From assembly GCA_037074705.1 (NCBI GenBank), contig CM073590.1, positions 223,888,246 to 223,952,245 of the forward strand: 64,000 bases of DNA. Reading direction: 5' to 3'. This DNA is from Zhengitettix transpicula (lineage: Eukaryota; Arthropoda; Insecta; Orthoptera; Tetrigidae). Position 1 is the stretch's first letter. Each line of letters starts with the position of its first letter. Shown in pieces: positions 23,630-36,106 of this stretch. The position numbers were made by a program, and so were the translations under genes. The notes under the pieces were generated by a model. It was not told the DNA's origin, searched no databases, and saw only the letters and a program-made list of their open reading frames with translations.

Positions 23630-23925
23630 CCACTCCACCCCCATCCCTTAGGGTTTACCTCCTATGCCGAAAGGGGTTGAAATGATACTCAAACAGCATC
23701 TGGAGAAATACTATCAATCTCATTGACTCTGAAAAATATTTATCCGTCACAAATATCGACCGTTAGAGTATGTTCGAAAATTGCCACCCCCGTTCATCTC
23801 CGCACTGTCTTACCCCCCCCCCCCCCACAGTGTTTGTTTCCAGTTCAAAAGGAACACGTGTACGAAATTTGCTCTTGTTTGCTCCACGGGTGTAGATTTG
23901 TATGCGGAACATACACACAATTATA
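23630..23925. repeat. Relic repeat, partner of 24540-24700
   Basis: C-rich CCACCCCCATCCC and CTATGCCGAAAGGGG stretches are followed at 23901-23923 by TATGCGGAACATACACACAA. A second locus at 24540-24700 has a CTCCCCCTATAAACACCAACCC stretch and CTGCAGAACACACACACA in the same order. They look like two diverged copies of one unclassified element. Confidence 0.35.
23813..23826 (+). repeat. C14 homopolymer
   Basis: Fourteen consecutive C in an AT-rich region, just after a C-rich tract (23783-23812). The length may be unreliable in sequencing. Confidence 0.9.
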
Positions 23926-24539
23926 CAAACAAACTGTCTATTTTTTTTATTAGGTAATAATAGTCAAAGTTTTACGACGAATATGGTAAAATAAATATAA
24001 AGTTTCAATTTCGTGTTTACCGTATTTACTATTTTGACTTTTTTACCTTCAATTATATTTATTGGAGCAGTTGTGGAGTTTTAATTATTTAATGATCTAG
24101 ATGCAGAGACAGGATTATCATAGTTTTAATGTTTCACGTTTATAGTATTAGGATGTTGATTTTAATTCTCTTCAGCAACTCACGGTTGAGTTTGATGATT
24201 TGTCAAATACATTTGAGATGAAAACCATTAGGTTAGGATTACTTTTGAAACATTAATGTTTCCATCAAGACCGTAAGATGGGTATACATTAATTTGCTGG
24301 AATTCAGTAAAATAAATAGTCGACGTGAAAAAATATTTTAAATATCCTAATCGCATTTTAGATATAGATGAAGGCATAGACACTAATTAATATGTGAATA
24401 ATAATGTAATATCTGATTATCCGTACTCCGTACGCCGATAATTTTTTTTTCATTCCTATCGTTACGGTTAACTTTTTGCACAAAGATTTGTTCAGATATT
24501 TGTTTCAATAAGACTTTGATCGGCCCTCGCATTTTTTTT

Positions 24540-24700
24540 TTAAAAAAAGTTCTCCCCCTATAAACACCAACCCTGGGTATATCTAGGAGTGTTTTTCCTC
24601 TCAGTGTTTAATCCCAAATCGTAGGAAACATGTAGGAAGTCGAGTTGAAATTGCTTCACGATTTTGTCTGCAGAACACACACACACATAATCAATTATTA
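24540..24700. repeat. Relic repeat, partner of 23630-23925
   Basis: Contains a C-rich stretch at about 24552-24575, an AAATTGCTTCACGATTTTG segment and an (AC)n tract at 24676-24687. Order and partial sequence parallel the copy about 800 bp upstream. Confidence 0.35.
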
Positions 24701-26100
24701 TTTATTTAAAGGCTATAAGAAGATATGGTTAGCAATTCAGAATTTTCAGTACATCTATGAAGTTTCAGTTATGTTACTGGAATGAATCTTTGATGCCCAA
24801 TACCTCAGATATTACGGATTAATGTTTTATCATATAGTTCCCATCCAATACCATCAAGTATAGGTCTTTGAATTTTGGTGATGCTGGAAATTTCAACACA
24901 TAAGTTACTATGTCACGTTTAATTACAATTATTTAATATTAATATAAATGTTGATTAACGGGATTTGCAATCAATATTCATGATAAATTTGGAAATAACT
25001 CTGATAAATTGGATTTTTGTTGTACAGTATAGAGTAGTGTGGTGAGATCGAGTACCTCCTTTGCAATTGTTACCACAAACTTTTCTAAATTGGCCTTAAA
25101 AGCAGATGGTAAGTGGACAGCCATCGTAAATCATTCATACATTTCAAAAGAATAATTTTCTTTAATAACCAAAGCTGTGCCGACGCTGGGAAACCCACTG
25201 TAGCTCAAACAAACTGTAATTCATGGAAATATGAGACGGGACTTTTGTAAGGTCCGAGAAAGAGTAAGAAGCCAGAGAGGGAGGTTCGTGAGACTTTTCC
25301 TTCATCTGAGATGTTCAGATGTTAGTGGTGTTTTTGCACGTATAGTAAGAAATCATAGACATATATTAACGTGCGGAAAAGTTTGTGACTAGCTCTACCC
25401 GGAAACAATTGAAAACAATAAAGTAAAACTGCCTTCGGGATTGGAAGACGTTAGAACCAGAAGACGTCACTTGCTAACGACGGCACCGGAAAAATTCCCC
25501 ATCGATACAGAGGTTAAGTAAATAAATCAGGCAATTAATTATATCAATGCATTTCTTATAATAAGGGATAAAATTAATTTTTTACATAAATTGTACCAAA
25601 ACTAGGCTTCTTCTTCCAAACTAAGAAATAATTATTATTTACATTAAAATCGGGTGAAAAATAAATGCAATAACTGATTTGAGAAATAATTTTGGCTTAT
25701 AATTTAGAACAATTAAGAAATATAGGAAATGTAATTATTAATTAAAATAAGGAAAAAAGTTAAAAAATGTAAATTAATAAGAGTTATTATTTAAAAAATT
25801 TCATTTAAAATGCCACCACAGCAGAATAAACAGAAATATTAATTTTTAGAAAATATACGATATCATTAAATATATTAAATGCACTCCAAGGGGGTTCAAA
25901 ACTATAAATTTAAAATTCTTGCTATTTCAAGTCATCCAAATAAAGCGTAGCTCAATTCTTCCTAGCAAATGAGTCTAATATGTAAGCAAATTTCAGAAAG
26001 AAAATAAAGTCTATCTCAAAAAACGAATGGATAATATTGCCTACAATTACGGTAATATTATTGTCACTAAATTTTATATTACACATGAAATTTTTTTTGT
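24701..26100. other. Non-coding AT-rich flank of the 5S array
   Basis: Unique AT-rich sequence with no recognised feature before homology to the 5S spacer begins near 26101. Confidence 0.5.
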
Positions 26101-26369
26101 GCTATGAAGTAATATTTTCATGACAATTGATATTTTATTGAATATTTCGAAACCATGAAATATAGTTGTTGGTCATAATGATTAAAAAATATTTATCTAA
26201 TTCTGGACAAGAGTATGAGGAACGTTGTAAGATGAAATTTCCTTATTTTGTGAAGGGTTTAGCAGCGAAGAAAATAAAATTCGTTCGAAGGAACTTACAA
26301 AGAGTAATATAAGTTTTTTTTGAACATAGGACAGTAACAATTATAGGCGTATTAACACAATTTCCTTCG

Positions 26370-26423
26370 GCCAACGGCCATACCAAGTTGAAAGCACCGG
26401 TTCTCGTCAGATCACCGAAGTTA
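26370..26423 (+). pseudogene. Truncated 5S rRNA fragment a
   Basis: 5S positions 1-54 only, carrying a T17A change (CCAAG for CCATG) and a C40A change (CGTCAG for CGTCCG). The internal control region beyond its first few bases is missing, so TFIIIA/TFIIIC-dependent transcription is not expected. Confidence 0.9.
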
Positions 26424-26449
26424 TAGGCGTATTAACACAATTTCCTTCG

Positions 26450-26504
26450 GCCAACGGCCATACCATTGTTGAAAGCACCGGTTCTCGTCCGATCACCGAA
26501 GTTA
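26450..26504 (+). pseudogene. Truncated 5S rRNA fragment b
   Basis: 5S positions 1-54 with one inserted T (CCATTGTT), making the duplicated block 81 bp rather than 80. It lacks the 3' half of the gene. Confidence 0.9.
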
Positions 26505-26530
26505 TAGGCGTATTAACACAATTTCCTTCG

Positions 26531-26649
26531 GCCAACGGCCACACCATGTTGAAAGCACCGGTTCTCGTCCGATCACCGAAGTTAAGCAACATTGGGCATG
26601 GTTAGTACTTGGATGGGTGACCGCTTGGGAACACCATGTGTTGTTGGCT
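26531..26649 (+). rRNA. 5S rRNA: 5S rRNA copy 1
   Basis: First complete gene of the array, 119 nt. It differs from the array consensus by T12C (GGCCACACC). It is followed by a single T10 terminator rather than the T5-A-T5 of its neighbours. As the outermost gene, next to truncated fragments and a diverged spacer, it is the left edge copy. Confidence 0.96.
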
Positions 26650-26658
26650 CCCTTCTCA

Positions 26659-26668
26659 TTTTTTTTTT
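26659..26668 (+). terminator. Pol III terminator, copy 1 (T10)
   Basis: Ten T on the coding strand, starting 10 nt after the mature 3' end. Confidence 0.85.
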
Positions 26669-27453
26669 AATGTCCTTCATAATTAATTTGCTCAATTATT
26701 ATTATCATCACTCGTTGTCGTATCTGCCAGAACAATCTCTTATTTAATTAAATTAAACGTAGCTTTAAAGTGGGGACCTTTGGAGATCACCGCTACATCT
26801 GGCGTAGAATCTTCTCCCTAAGATACGGTCTCTTTGCGAATCTCACATGACCGCCAATTTAAAATTAAAATATTCCTAGATCGCATTAATATAATAAGCA
26901 AGTCATGCAATAATCTTGTTGGCGTTAAGTGAAATGCGTGCCTCGTTACAGTTTTCAAAACTCTTTGAATTTACTATCTTGTTAATAGTTTAGTTGTGCT
27001 AGTTTATTTAATTAATTCGGAAAATACCAGAAGTAGATACAAAACGGAATCTAAACGACGGCACAATATAAATTAAAAATCGTTTCTGTAATGGAAATTT
27101 GCACTTGAATCCTTTAATAATTTTTTCAGAGAAGACAGTCAAAAGTGGGCGAAATTAATGAACGATCACTACTGGAATGAAAACTAACTTTTTTACTTTT
27201 GATATAATTCGAAATTGGAATTAAAAAATGATCTGATTGTTATGAAGTAATATTTTTTGATAGTTTACGTAATTATTGGCCTCGGTCATGACGTTTAAAG
27301 TATAGCTATCTAATGCCGGCGAAGAGTATGAGGAACGTTGTAAGATGAAATTTCCTTATTTTGTGAAGGGTTTGGCAGAGAAGAAAATAAAATTCGTTCC
27401 AAGGAACTTACAGAGAGTAATATAAGGTTTTTTTTAACATACGACAGTAACAA

Positions 27454-27459
27454 TTATAG
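27454..27459 (+). promoter_or_regulatory. TATA-like element at -29 of 5S copy 2 (one per unit)
   Basis: TTATAG lies at -29 to -24 and is invariant in the units inspected. Insect 5S genes commonly need a TATA-like upstream element near -30 in addition to the internal promoter. The role here is inferred from position. Confidence 0.6.
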
Positions 27460-27482
27460 GCGTATTAACACAATTTCCTTCG

Positions 27483-27601
27483 GCCAACGGCCATACCATG
27501 TTGAAAGCACCGGTTCTCGTCCGATCACCGAAGTTAAGCAACATTGGGCATGGTTAGTACTTGGATGGGTGACCGCTTGGGAACACCATGTGTTGTTGGC
27601 T
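27483..27601 (+). rRNA. 5S rRNA: 5S rRNA copy 2 (reference copy)
   Basis: Structural RNA of the large ribosomal subunit, made by RNA polymerase III. The 119-nt sequence runs from GCCAACGGCCATACCATG to GTGTTGTTGGCT and is close to the well-known insect 5S sequence (for example TCTCGTCCGATCACCGAAG and GACCGCTTGGGAACACC). The ends pair as helix I (GCCAAC with GTTGGC). Ends were set by this helix and by alignment to the known gene. It matches the array consensus and is used here for numbering. The unit is type A. Confidence 0.98.
27532..27579 (+). promoter_or_regulatory. 5S internal control region (shown for copy 2)
   Basis: Positions 50-97 of the gene hold the three TFIIIA/TFIIIC elements: A box around 50-64 (AGTTAAGCAACATTG), intermediate element near 67-72 (CATGG) and C box near 80-97 (TGGATGGGTGACCGCTTG). 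The boundaries follow the standard 5S scheme. Confidence 0.8.
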
Positions 27602-28435
27602 CCCTTCTCATTTTTATTTTTAATGTCCTTCATAATTAATTTGCTCAATTATTATTATCATCACTCGTTGTCGTATCTGCCAGAACAATCTCTTATTTAA
27701 TTAAATTAAACGTAGCTTTAAAGTGGGGACCTTTGGAGATCACCGCTACATCTGGCGGAGAATCTTCTCCCTAAGATACGGTCTCTTTGCGAATCTCACA
27801 TGACCGCCAATTTAAAATTAAAATATTCCTAGATCGCATTAATATAATAAGCAAGTCATGCAATAATCTTGTTGGCGTTAAGTGAAATGCGTGCCTCGTT
27901 ACAGTTTTCAAAACTCTTTAAATTTACTATCTTGTTAATAGTTTAGTTGTGCTAGTTTATTTAATTAATTCGAAAAATACCAGAAGTAGATACAAAACGG
28001 TATCTAAACGACGGCACAATATAAATTAAAAATCGTTTCTGTAATGGAAATTTGCACTTGAATCCTTTAATAATTTTTTCAGAGAAGACAGTCAAAAGTG
28101 GGCGAAATTAATGAACGATCACTACTGGAATGAAAATTAACTTTTTTACTTTTGATATAATTCGAAATTGGAATTAAAAAATGATCTGATTGTTATGAAG
28201 TAATATTTTTTGATAGTTTACGTAATTATTGGCCTCGGTCATGACATTTAAAGTATAGCTATCTAATGCCGGCGAAGAGTATGAGGAACGTTGTAAGATG
28301 AAATTTCCTTATTTTGTGAAGGGTTTGGCAGAGAAGAAAATAAAATTCGTTCCAAGGAACTTACAGAGAGTAATATAAGGTTTTTTTTAACATAAGACAG
28401 TAACAATTATAGGCGTATTAACACAATTTCCTTCG
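27602..28435 (+). repeat. 5S spacer, type A (representative)
   Basis: 834 bp of AT-rich non-transcribed spacer. The only GC-richer block is 27723-27808. It contains an imperfect palindrome CCGCTACATCTGGCGG and a perfect hairpin GGAGAA-TC-TTCTCC (27757-27770). No second RNA gene is recognised. The segment upstream of the next gene is the G subtype (AGAGAGTAATATAAGG). Confidence 0.8.
27611..27621 (+). terminator. Pol III terminator, type A units (T5-A-T5)
   Basis: Two T5 runs separated by one A, 10 nt past the gene. The same arrangement follows copies 2-21. Confidence 0.85.
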
Positions 28436-28554
28436 GCCAACGGCCATACCATGTTGAAAGCACCGGTTCTCGTCCGATCACCGAAGTTAAGCAACATTGG
28501 GCATGGTTAGTACTTGGATGGGTGACCGCTTGGGAACACCATGTGTTGTTGGCT
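28436..28554 (+). rRNA. 5S rRNA: 5S rRNA copy 3
   Basis: Identical to copy 2. Upstream spacer is subtype G. The spacer after it carries GGGGATCACC where most have GGAGATCACC. Confidence 0.97.
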
Positions 28555-29386
28555 CCCTTCTCATTTTTATTTTTAATGTCCTTCATAATTAATTTGCTCA
28601 ATTATTATTATCATCACTCGTTGTCGTATCTGCCAGAACAATCTCTTATTTAATTAAATTAAACGTAGCTTTAAAGTGGGGACCTTTGGGGATCACCGCT
28701 ACATCTGGCGGAGAATCTTCTCCCTAAGATACGGTCTCTTTGCGAATCTCACATGACCGCCAATTTAAAATTAAAATATTCCTAGATCGCATTAATATAA
28801 TAAGCAAGTCATGCAATAATCTTGTTGGCGTTAAGTGAAATGCGTGCCTCGTTACAGTTTTCAAAACTCTGTGAATTTACTATCTTGTTAATAGTTTAGT
28901 TGTGCTAGTTTATTTAATTAATTCGGAAAATACCAGAAGTAGATACAAAACGGTATCTAAACGACGGTACAATATAAATTAAAAATCGTTTCTGTAATGG
29001 AAATTTGCACTTGAATCCTTTAATAATTTTTTCAGAGAAGGCAGTCATAAGTGGGCGAAATTAATGAACGATCACTACTGGAATGAAAATTAACTTTTTT
29101 ACTTTTGATATAATTCGAAATTGGAATTAAAAAATGATCTGATTGTTATGCAGTAATATTTTTTATAGTTTACGTAATTTTTGGCCTAGGTCATGACATT
29201 TAAAGTATAGCTATCTAATGCCGGCGAAGAGTTAGAGGAAAGTTGTAAGATGAAATTTCCTTATTTTGTGAAGGGTTTGGCAGAGAAGAAAATAAAATTC
29301 GTTCCAAGAAACTTACAGAGAAAAGGTAAGTTTTTTTTTAACATAAGACGGTAACAATTATAGGCGTATTAACACAATTTCCTTCG

Positions 29387-29505
29387 GCCAACGGCCATAC
29401 CATGTTGAAAGCACCGGTTCTCGTCCGATCACCGAAGTTAAGCAACATTGGGCATGGTTAGTACTTGGATGGGTGACCGCTTGGGAACACCATGTGTTGT
29501 TGGCT
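29387..29505 (+). rRNA. 5S rRNA: 5S rRNA copy 4
   Basis: Consensus gene. First unit preceded by the R-subtype spacer (CCAAGAAACTTACAGAGAAA then GGTAAG), giving a 951-bp period. Confidence 0.97.
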
Positions 29506-30339
29506 CCCTTCTCATTTTTATTTTTAATGTCCTTCATAATTAATTTGCTCAATTATTATTATCATCACTCGTTGTCGTATCTGCCAGAACAATCTCTTAT
29601 TTAATTAAATTAAACGTAGCTTTAAAGTGGGGACCTTTGGAGATCACCGCTACATCTGGCGGAGAATCTTCTCCCTAAGATACGGTCTCTTTGCGAATCT
29701 CACATGACCGCCAATTTAAAATTAAAATATTCCTAGATCGCATTAATATAATAAGCAAGTCATGCAATAATCTTGTTGGCGTTAAGTGAAATGCGTGCCT
29801 CGTTACAGTTTTCAAAACTCTTTAAATTTACTATCTTGTTAATAGTTTAGTTGTGCTAGTTTATTTAATTAATTCGGAAAATACCAGAAGTAGATACAAA
29901 ACGGTATCTAAACGACGGCACAATATAAATTAAAAATCGTTTCTGTAATGGAAATTTGCACTTGAATCCTTTAATAATTTTTTCAGAGAAGACAGTCAAA
30001 AGTGGGCGAAATTAATGAACGATCACTACTGGAATGAAAATTAACTTTTTTACTTTTGATATAATTCGAAATTGGAATTAAAAAATGATCTGATTGTTAT
30101 GAAGTAATATTTTTTGATAGTTTACGTAATTATTGGCCTCGGTCATGACATTTAAAGTATAGCTATCTAATGCCGGCGAAGAGTATGAGGAACGTTGTAA
30201 GATGAAATTTCCTTATTTTGTGAAGGGTTTGGCAGAGAAGAAAATAAAATTCGTTCCAAGGAACTTACAGAGAGTAATATAAGGTTTTTTTTAACATAAG
30301 ACAGTAACAATTATAGGCGTATTAACACAATTTCCTTCG

Positions 30340-30458
30340 GCCAACGGCCATACCATGTTGAAAGCACCGGTTCTCGTCCGATCACCGAAGTTAAGCAACA
30401 TTGGGCATGGTTAGTACTTGGATGGGTGACCGCTTGGGAACACCATGTGTTGTTGGCT
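30340..30458 (+). rRNA. 5S rRNA: 5S rRNA copy 5
   Basis: Consensus gene, G-subtype upstream spacer. The following spacer has a private GCAAAACTCAC change (usually GCGAATCTCAC). Confidence 0.97.
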
Positions 30459-31291
30459 CCCTTCTCATTTTTATTTTTAATGTCCTTCATAATTAATTTG
30501 CTCAATTATTATTATCATCACTCGTTGTCGTATCTGCCAGAACAATCTCTTATTTAATTAAATTAAACGTAGCTTTAAAGTGGGGACCTTTGGAGATCAC
30601 CGCTACATCTGGCGGAGAATCTTCTCCCTAAGATACGGTCTCTTTGCAAAACTCACATGACCGCCAATTTAAAATTAAAATATTCCTAGATCGCATTAAT
30701 ATAATAAGCAAGTCATGCAATAATCTTGTTGGCGTTAAGTGAAATGCGTGCCTCGTTACAGTTTTCAAAACTCTGTGAATTTACTATATTGTTAATAGTT
30801 TAGTTGTGCTAGTTTATTTAATTAATTCGGAAAATACCAGAAGTAGATACAAAACGGTTTCTAACCGACGGCACAATATAAATTAAAAATCGTTTCTGTA
30901 ATGGAAATTTGCACTTGAATCCTTTAATAATTTTTTCAGAGAAGGCAGTCATAAGTGGGCGAAATTAATGAAGGATCACTACTGGAATGAAAATTAACTT
31001 TTTTACTTTTGATATAATTCGAAATTGGAATTAAAAAATGATCTGATTGTTATGAAGTAATATTTTTTATAGTTTACGTAATTTTTGGCCTAGGTCATGA
31101 CATTTAAAGTATAGCTATCTAATGCCGGCGAAGAGTATGAGGAACGTTGTAAGATGAAATTTCCTTATTTTGTGAAGGGTTTGGCAGAGAAGAAAATAAA
31201 ATTCGTTCCAAGGAACTTACAGAGAGTAATATAAGGTTTTTTTTAACATAAGACAGTAACAATTATAGGCGTATTAACACAATTTCCTTCG

Positions 31292-31410
31292 GCCAACGGC
31301 CATACCATGTTGAAAGCACCGGTTCTCGTCCGATCACCGAAGTTAAGCAACATTGGGCATGGTTAGTACTTGGATGGGTGACCGCTTGGGAACACCATGT
31401 GTTGTTGGCT
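31292..31410 (+). rRNA. 5S rRNA: 5S rRNA copy 6
   Basis: Consensus gene. The upstream spacer is a mosaic: an R-like middle (TTTTTATAGTTTACG) and a G-like end. Confidence 0.97.
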
Positions 31411-32242
31411 CCCTTCTCATTTTTATTTTTAATGTCCTTCATAATTAATTTGCTCAATTATTATTATCATCACTCGTTGTCGTATCTGCCAGAACAATCT
31501 CTTATTTAATTAAATTAAACGTAGCTTTAAAGTGGGGACGTTTGGAGATCACCGCTACATCTGGCGGAGAATCTTCTCCCTAAGATACGGTCTCTTTGCG
31601 AATCTCACATGACCGCCAATTTAAAATTAAAATATTCCTAGATCGCATTAATATAATAAGCAAGTCATGCAATAATCTTGTTGGCGTTAAGTGAAATGCG
31701 TGCCTCGTTACAGTTTTCAAAACTCTGTGAATTTACTATCTTGTTAATAGTTTAGTTGTGCTAGTTTATTTAATTAATTCGGAAAATACCAGAAGTAGAT
31801 ACAAAACGGTATCTAAACGACGGTACAATATAAATTAAAAATCGTTTCTGTAATGGAAATTTGCACTTGAATCCTTTAATAATTTTTTCAGAGAAGGCAG
31901 TCATAAGTGGGCGAAATTAATGAACGATCACTACTGGAATGAAAATTAACTTTTTTACTTTTGATATAATTCGAAATTGGAATTAAAAAATGATCTGATT
32001 GTTATGAAGTAATATTTTTTATAGTTTACGTAATTTTTGGCCTAGGTCATGACATTTAAAGTATAGCTATCTAATGCCGGCGAAGAGTTAGAGGAAAGTT
32101 GTAAGATGAAATTTCCTTATTTTGTGAAGGGTTTGGCAGAGAAGAAAATAAAATTCGTTCCAAGAAACTTACAGAGAAAAGGTAAGTTTTTTTTTAACAT
32201 AAGACGGTAACAATTATAGGCGTATTAACACAATTTCCTTCG

Positions 32243-32361
32243 GCCAACGGCCATACCATGTTGAAAGCACCGGTTCTCGTCCGATCACCGAAGTTAAGCA
32301 ACATTGGGCATGGTTAGTACTTGGATGGGTGACCGCTTGGGAACACCATGTGTTGTTGGCT
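32243..32361 (+). rRNA. 5S rRNA: 5S rRNA copy 7
   Basis: Consensus gene, R-subtype spacer. This unit and the next are nearly identical, suggesting a recent single-unit duplication. Confidence 0.97.
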
Positions 32362-33193
32362 CCCTTCTCATTTTTATTTTTAATGTCCTTCATAATTAAT
32401 TTGCTCAATTATTATTATCATCACTCGTTGTCGTATCTGCCAGAACAATCTCTTATTTAATTAAATTAAACGTAGCTTTAAAGTGGGGACGTTTGGAGAT
32501 CACCGCTACATCTGGCGGAGAATCTTCTCCCTAAGATACGGTCTCTTTGCGAATCTCACATGACCGCCAATTTAAAATTAAAATATTCCTAGATCGCATT
32601 AATATAATAAGCAAGTCATGCAATAATCTTGTTGGCGTTAAGTGAAATGCGTGCCTCGTTACAGTTTTCAAAACTCTGTGAATTTACTATCTTGTTAATA
32701 GTTTAGTTGTGCTAGTTTATTTAATTAATTCGGAAAATACCAGAAGTAGATACAAAACGGTATCTAAACGACGGTACAATATAAATTAAAAATCGTTTCT
32801 GTAATGGAAATTTGCACTTGAATCCTTTAATAATTTTTTCAGAGAAGGCAGTCATAAGTGGGCGAAATTAATGAACGATCACTACTGGAATGAAAATTAA
32901 CTTTTTTACTTTTGATATAATTCGAAATTGGAATTAAAAAATGATCTGATTGTTATGAAGTAATATTTTTTATAGTTTACGTAATTTTTGGCCTAGGTCA
33001 TGACATTTAAAGTATAGCTATCTAATGCCGGCGAAGAGTTAGAGGAAAGTTGTAAGATGAAATTTCCTTATTTTGTGAAGGGTTTGGCAGAGAAGAAAAT
33101 AAAATTCGTTCCAAGAAACTTACAGAGAAAAGGTAAGTTTTTTTTTAACATAAGACGGTAACAATTATAGGCGTATTAACACAATTTCCTTCG

Positions 33194-33312
33194 GCCAACG
33201 GCCATACCATGTTGAAAGCACCGGTTCTCGTCCGATCACCGAAGTTAAGCAACATTGGGCATGGTTAGTACTTGGATGGGTGACCGCTTGGGAACACCAT
33301 GTGTTGTTGGCT
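33194..33312 (+). rRNA. 5S rRNA: 5S rRNA copy 8
   Basis: Consensus gene, second consecutive R-subtype unit. Confidence 0.97.
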
Positions 33313-34145
33313 CCCTTCTCATTTTTATTTTTAATGTCCTTCATAATTAATTTGCTCAATTATTATTATCATCACTCGTTGTCGTATCTGCCAGAACAAT
33401 CTCTTATTTAATTAAATTAAACGTAGCTTTAAAGTGGGGACCTTTGGAGATCACCGCTACATCTGGCGGAGAATCTTCTCCCTAAGATACGGTCTCTTTG
33501 CGAATCTCACATGACCGCCAATTTAAAATTAAAATATTCCTAGATCGCATTAATATAATAAGCAAGTCATGCAATAATCTTGTTGGCGTTAAGTGAAATG
33601 CGTGCCTCGTTACAGTTTTCAAAACTCTTTAAATTTACTATCTTGTTAATAGTTTAGTTGTGCTAGTTTATTTAATTAATTCGAAAAATACCAGAAGTAG
33701 ATACAAAACGGTATCTAAACGACGGCACAATATAAATTAAAAATCGTTTCTGTAATGGAAATTTGCACTTGAATCCTTTAATAATTTTTTCAGAGAAGAC
33801 AGTCAAAAGTGGGCGAAATTAATGAACGATCACTACTGGAATGAAAATTAACTTTTTTACTTTTGATATAATTCGAAATTGGAATTAAAAAATGATCTGA
33901 TTGTTATGAAGTAATATTTTTTATAGTTTACGTAATTTTTGGCCTAGGTCATGACATTTAAAGTATAGCTATCTAATGCCGGCGAAGAGTATGAGGAACG
34001 TTGTAAGATGAAATTTCCTTATTTTGTGAAGGGTTTGGCAGAGAAGAAAATAAAATTCGTTCCAAGGAACTTACAGAGAGTAATATAAGGTTTTTTTTAA
34101 CATAAGACAGTAACAATTATAGGCGTATTAACACAATTTCCTTCG

Positions 34146-34264
34146 GCCAACGGCCATACCATGTTGAAAGCACCGGTTCTCGTCCGATCACCGAAGTTAA
34201 GCAACATTGGGCATGGTTAGTACTTGGATGGGTGACCGCTTGGGAACACCATGTGTTGTTGGCT
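34146..34264 (+). rRNA. 5S rRNA: 5S rRNA copy 9
   Basis: Consensus gene, G end on an R-like middle in the upstream spacer. Confidence 0.97.
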
Positions 34265-35096
34265 CCCTTCTCATTTTTATTTTTAATGTCCTTCATAATT
34301 AATTTGCTCAATTATTATTATCATCACTCGTTGTCGTATCTGCCAGAACAATCTCTTATTTAATTAAATTAAACGTAGCTTTAAAGTGGGGACGTTTGGA
34401 GATCACCGCTACATCTGGCGGAGAATCTTCTCCCTAAGATACGGTCTCTTTGCGAATCTCACATGACCGCCAATTTAAAATTAAAATATTCCTAGATCGC
34501 ATTAATATAATAAGCAAGTCATGCAATAATCTTGTTGGCGTTAAGTGAAATGCGTGCCTCGTTACAGTTTTCAAAACTCTGTGAATTTACTATCTTGTTA
34601 ATAGTTTAGTTGTGCTAGTTTATTTAATTAATTCGGAAAATACCAGAAGTAGATACAAAACGGTATCTAAACGACGGTACAATATAAATTAAAAATCGTT
34701 TCTGTAATGGAAATTTGCACTTGAATCCTTTAATAATTTTTTCAGAGAAGGCAGTCATAAGTGGGCGAAATTAATGAACGATCACTACTGGAATGAAAAT
34801 TAACTTTTTTACTTTTGATATAATTCGAAATTGGAATTAAAAAATGATCTGATTGTTATGAAGTAATATTTTTTATAGTTTACGTAATTTTTGGCCTAGG
34901 TCATGACATTTAAAGTATAGCTATCTAATGCCGGCGAAGAGTTAGAGGAAAGTTGTAAGATGAAATTTCCTTATTTTGTGAAGGGTTTGGCAGAGAAGAA
35001 AATAAAATTCGTTCCAAGAAACTTACAGAGAAAAGGTAAGTTTTTTTTTAACATAAGACGGTAACAATTATAGGCGTATTAACACAATTTCCTTCG

Positions 35097-35215
35097 GCCA
35101 ACGGCCATACCATGTTGAAAGCACCGGTTCTCGTCCGATCACCGAAGTTAAGCAACATTGGGCATGGTTAGTACTTGGATGGGTGACCGCTTGGGAACAC
35201 CATGTGTTGTTGGCT
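35097..35215 (+). rRNA. 5S rRNA: 5S rRNA copy 10
   Basis: Consensus gene, R-subtype spacer with CCAAGAAAC. Confidence 0.97.
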
Positions 35216-36049
35216 CCCTTCTCATTTTTATTTTTAATGTCCTTCATAATTAATTTGCTCAATTATTATTATCATCACTCGTTGTCGTATCTGCCAGAAC
35301 AATCTCTTATTTAATTAAATTAAACGTAGCTTTAAAGTGGGGACCTTTGGAGATCACCGCTACATCTGGCGGAGAATCTTCTCCCTAAGATACGGTCTCT
35401 TTGCGAATCTCACATGACCGCCAATTTAAAATTAAAATATTCCTAGATCGCATTAATATAATAAGCAAGTCATGCAATAATCTTGTTGGCGTTAAGTGAA
35501 ATGCGTGCCTCGTTACAGTTTTCAAAACTCTTTAAATTTACTATCTTGTTAATAGTTTAGTTGTGCTAGTTTATTTAATTAATTCGAAAAATACCAGAAG
35601 TAGATACAAAACGGTATCTAAACGACGGCACAATATAAATTAAAAATCGTTTCTGTAATGGAAATTTGCACTTGAATCCTTTAATAATTTTTTCAGAGAA
35701 GACAGTCAAAAGTGGGCGAAATTAATGAACGATCACTACTGGAATGAAAATTAACTTTTTTACTTTTGATATAATTCGAAATTGGAATTAAAAAATGATC
35801 TGATTGTTATGAAGTAATATTTTTTGATAGTTTACGTAATTATTGGCCTCGGTCATGACATTTAAAGTATAGCTATCTAATGCCGGCGAAGAGTATGAGG
35901 AACGTTGTAAGATGAAATTTCCTTATTTTGTGAAGGGTTTGGCAGAGAAGAAAATAAAATTCGTTCCAAGGAACTTACAGAGAGTAATATAAGGTTTTTT
36001 TTAACATAAGACAGTAACAATTATAGGCGTATTAACACAATTACCTTCG

Positions 36050-36075
36050 GCCAACGGCCATACCATGTTGAAAGC

Positions 36076-36106
<31 letters not shown>

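Larger units (their letters stand above)
26341..26580 (+). repeat. 80-81 bp tandem triplication at array edge
   Basis: A segment starting at TTATAGGCGTATTAAC and ending in 5S position 52-54 (GAAGTTA) is repeated at 26341, 26421 and 26502. The junctions join 5S GTTA to spacer TTATAGG and share the trinucleotide TTA, which suggests slippage or microhomology-mediated duplication. The third repeat runs on into the first full gene. Confidence 0.95.

Noticed and set aside
26407..26592. A 61-codon minus-strand frame with an internal peptide repeat
   Set aside because: The repeat merely translates the 80-81 bp DNA triplication of the truncated 5S fragments.
27743..27758. CCGCTACATCTGGCGG as an insect CTCF site
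   Set aside because: Only partial resemblance to the insulator motif. The palindrome is reported without assigning a factor.
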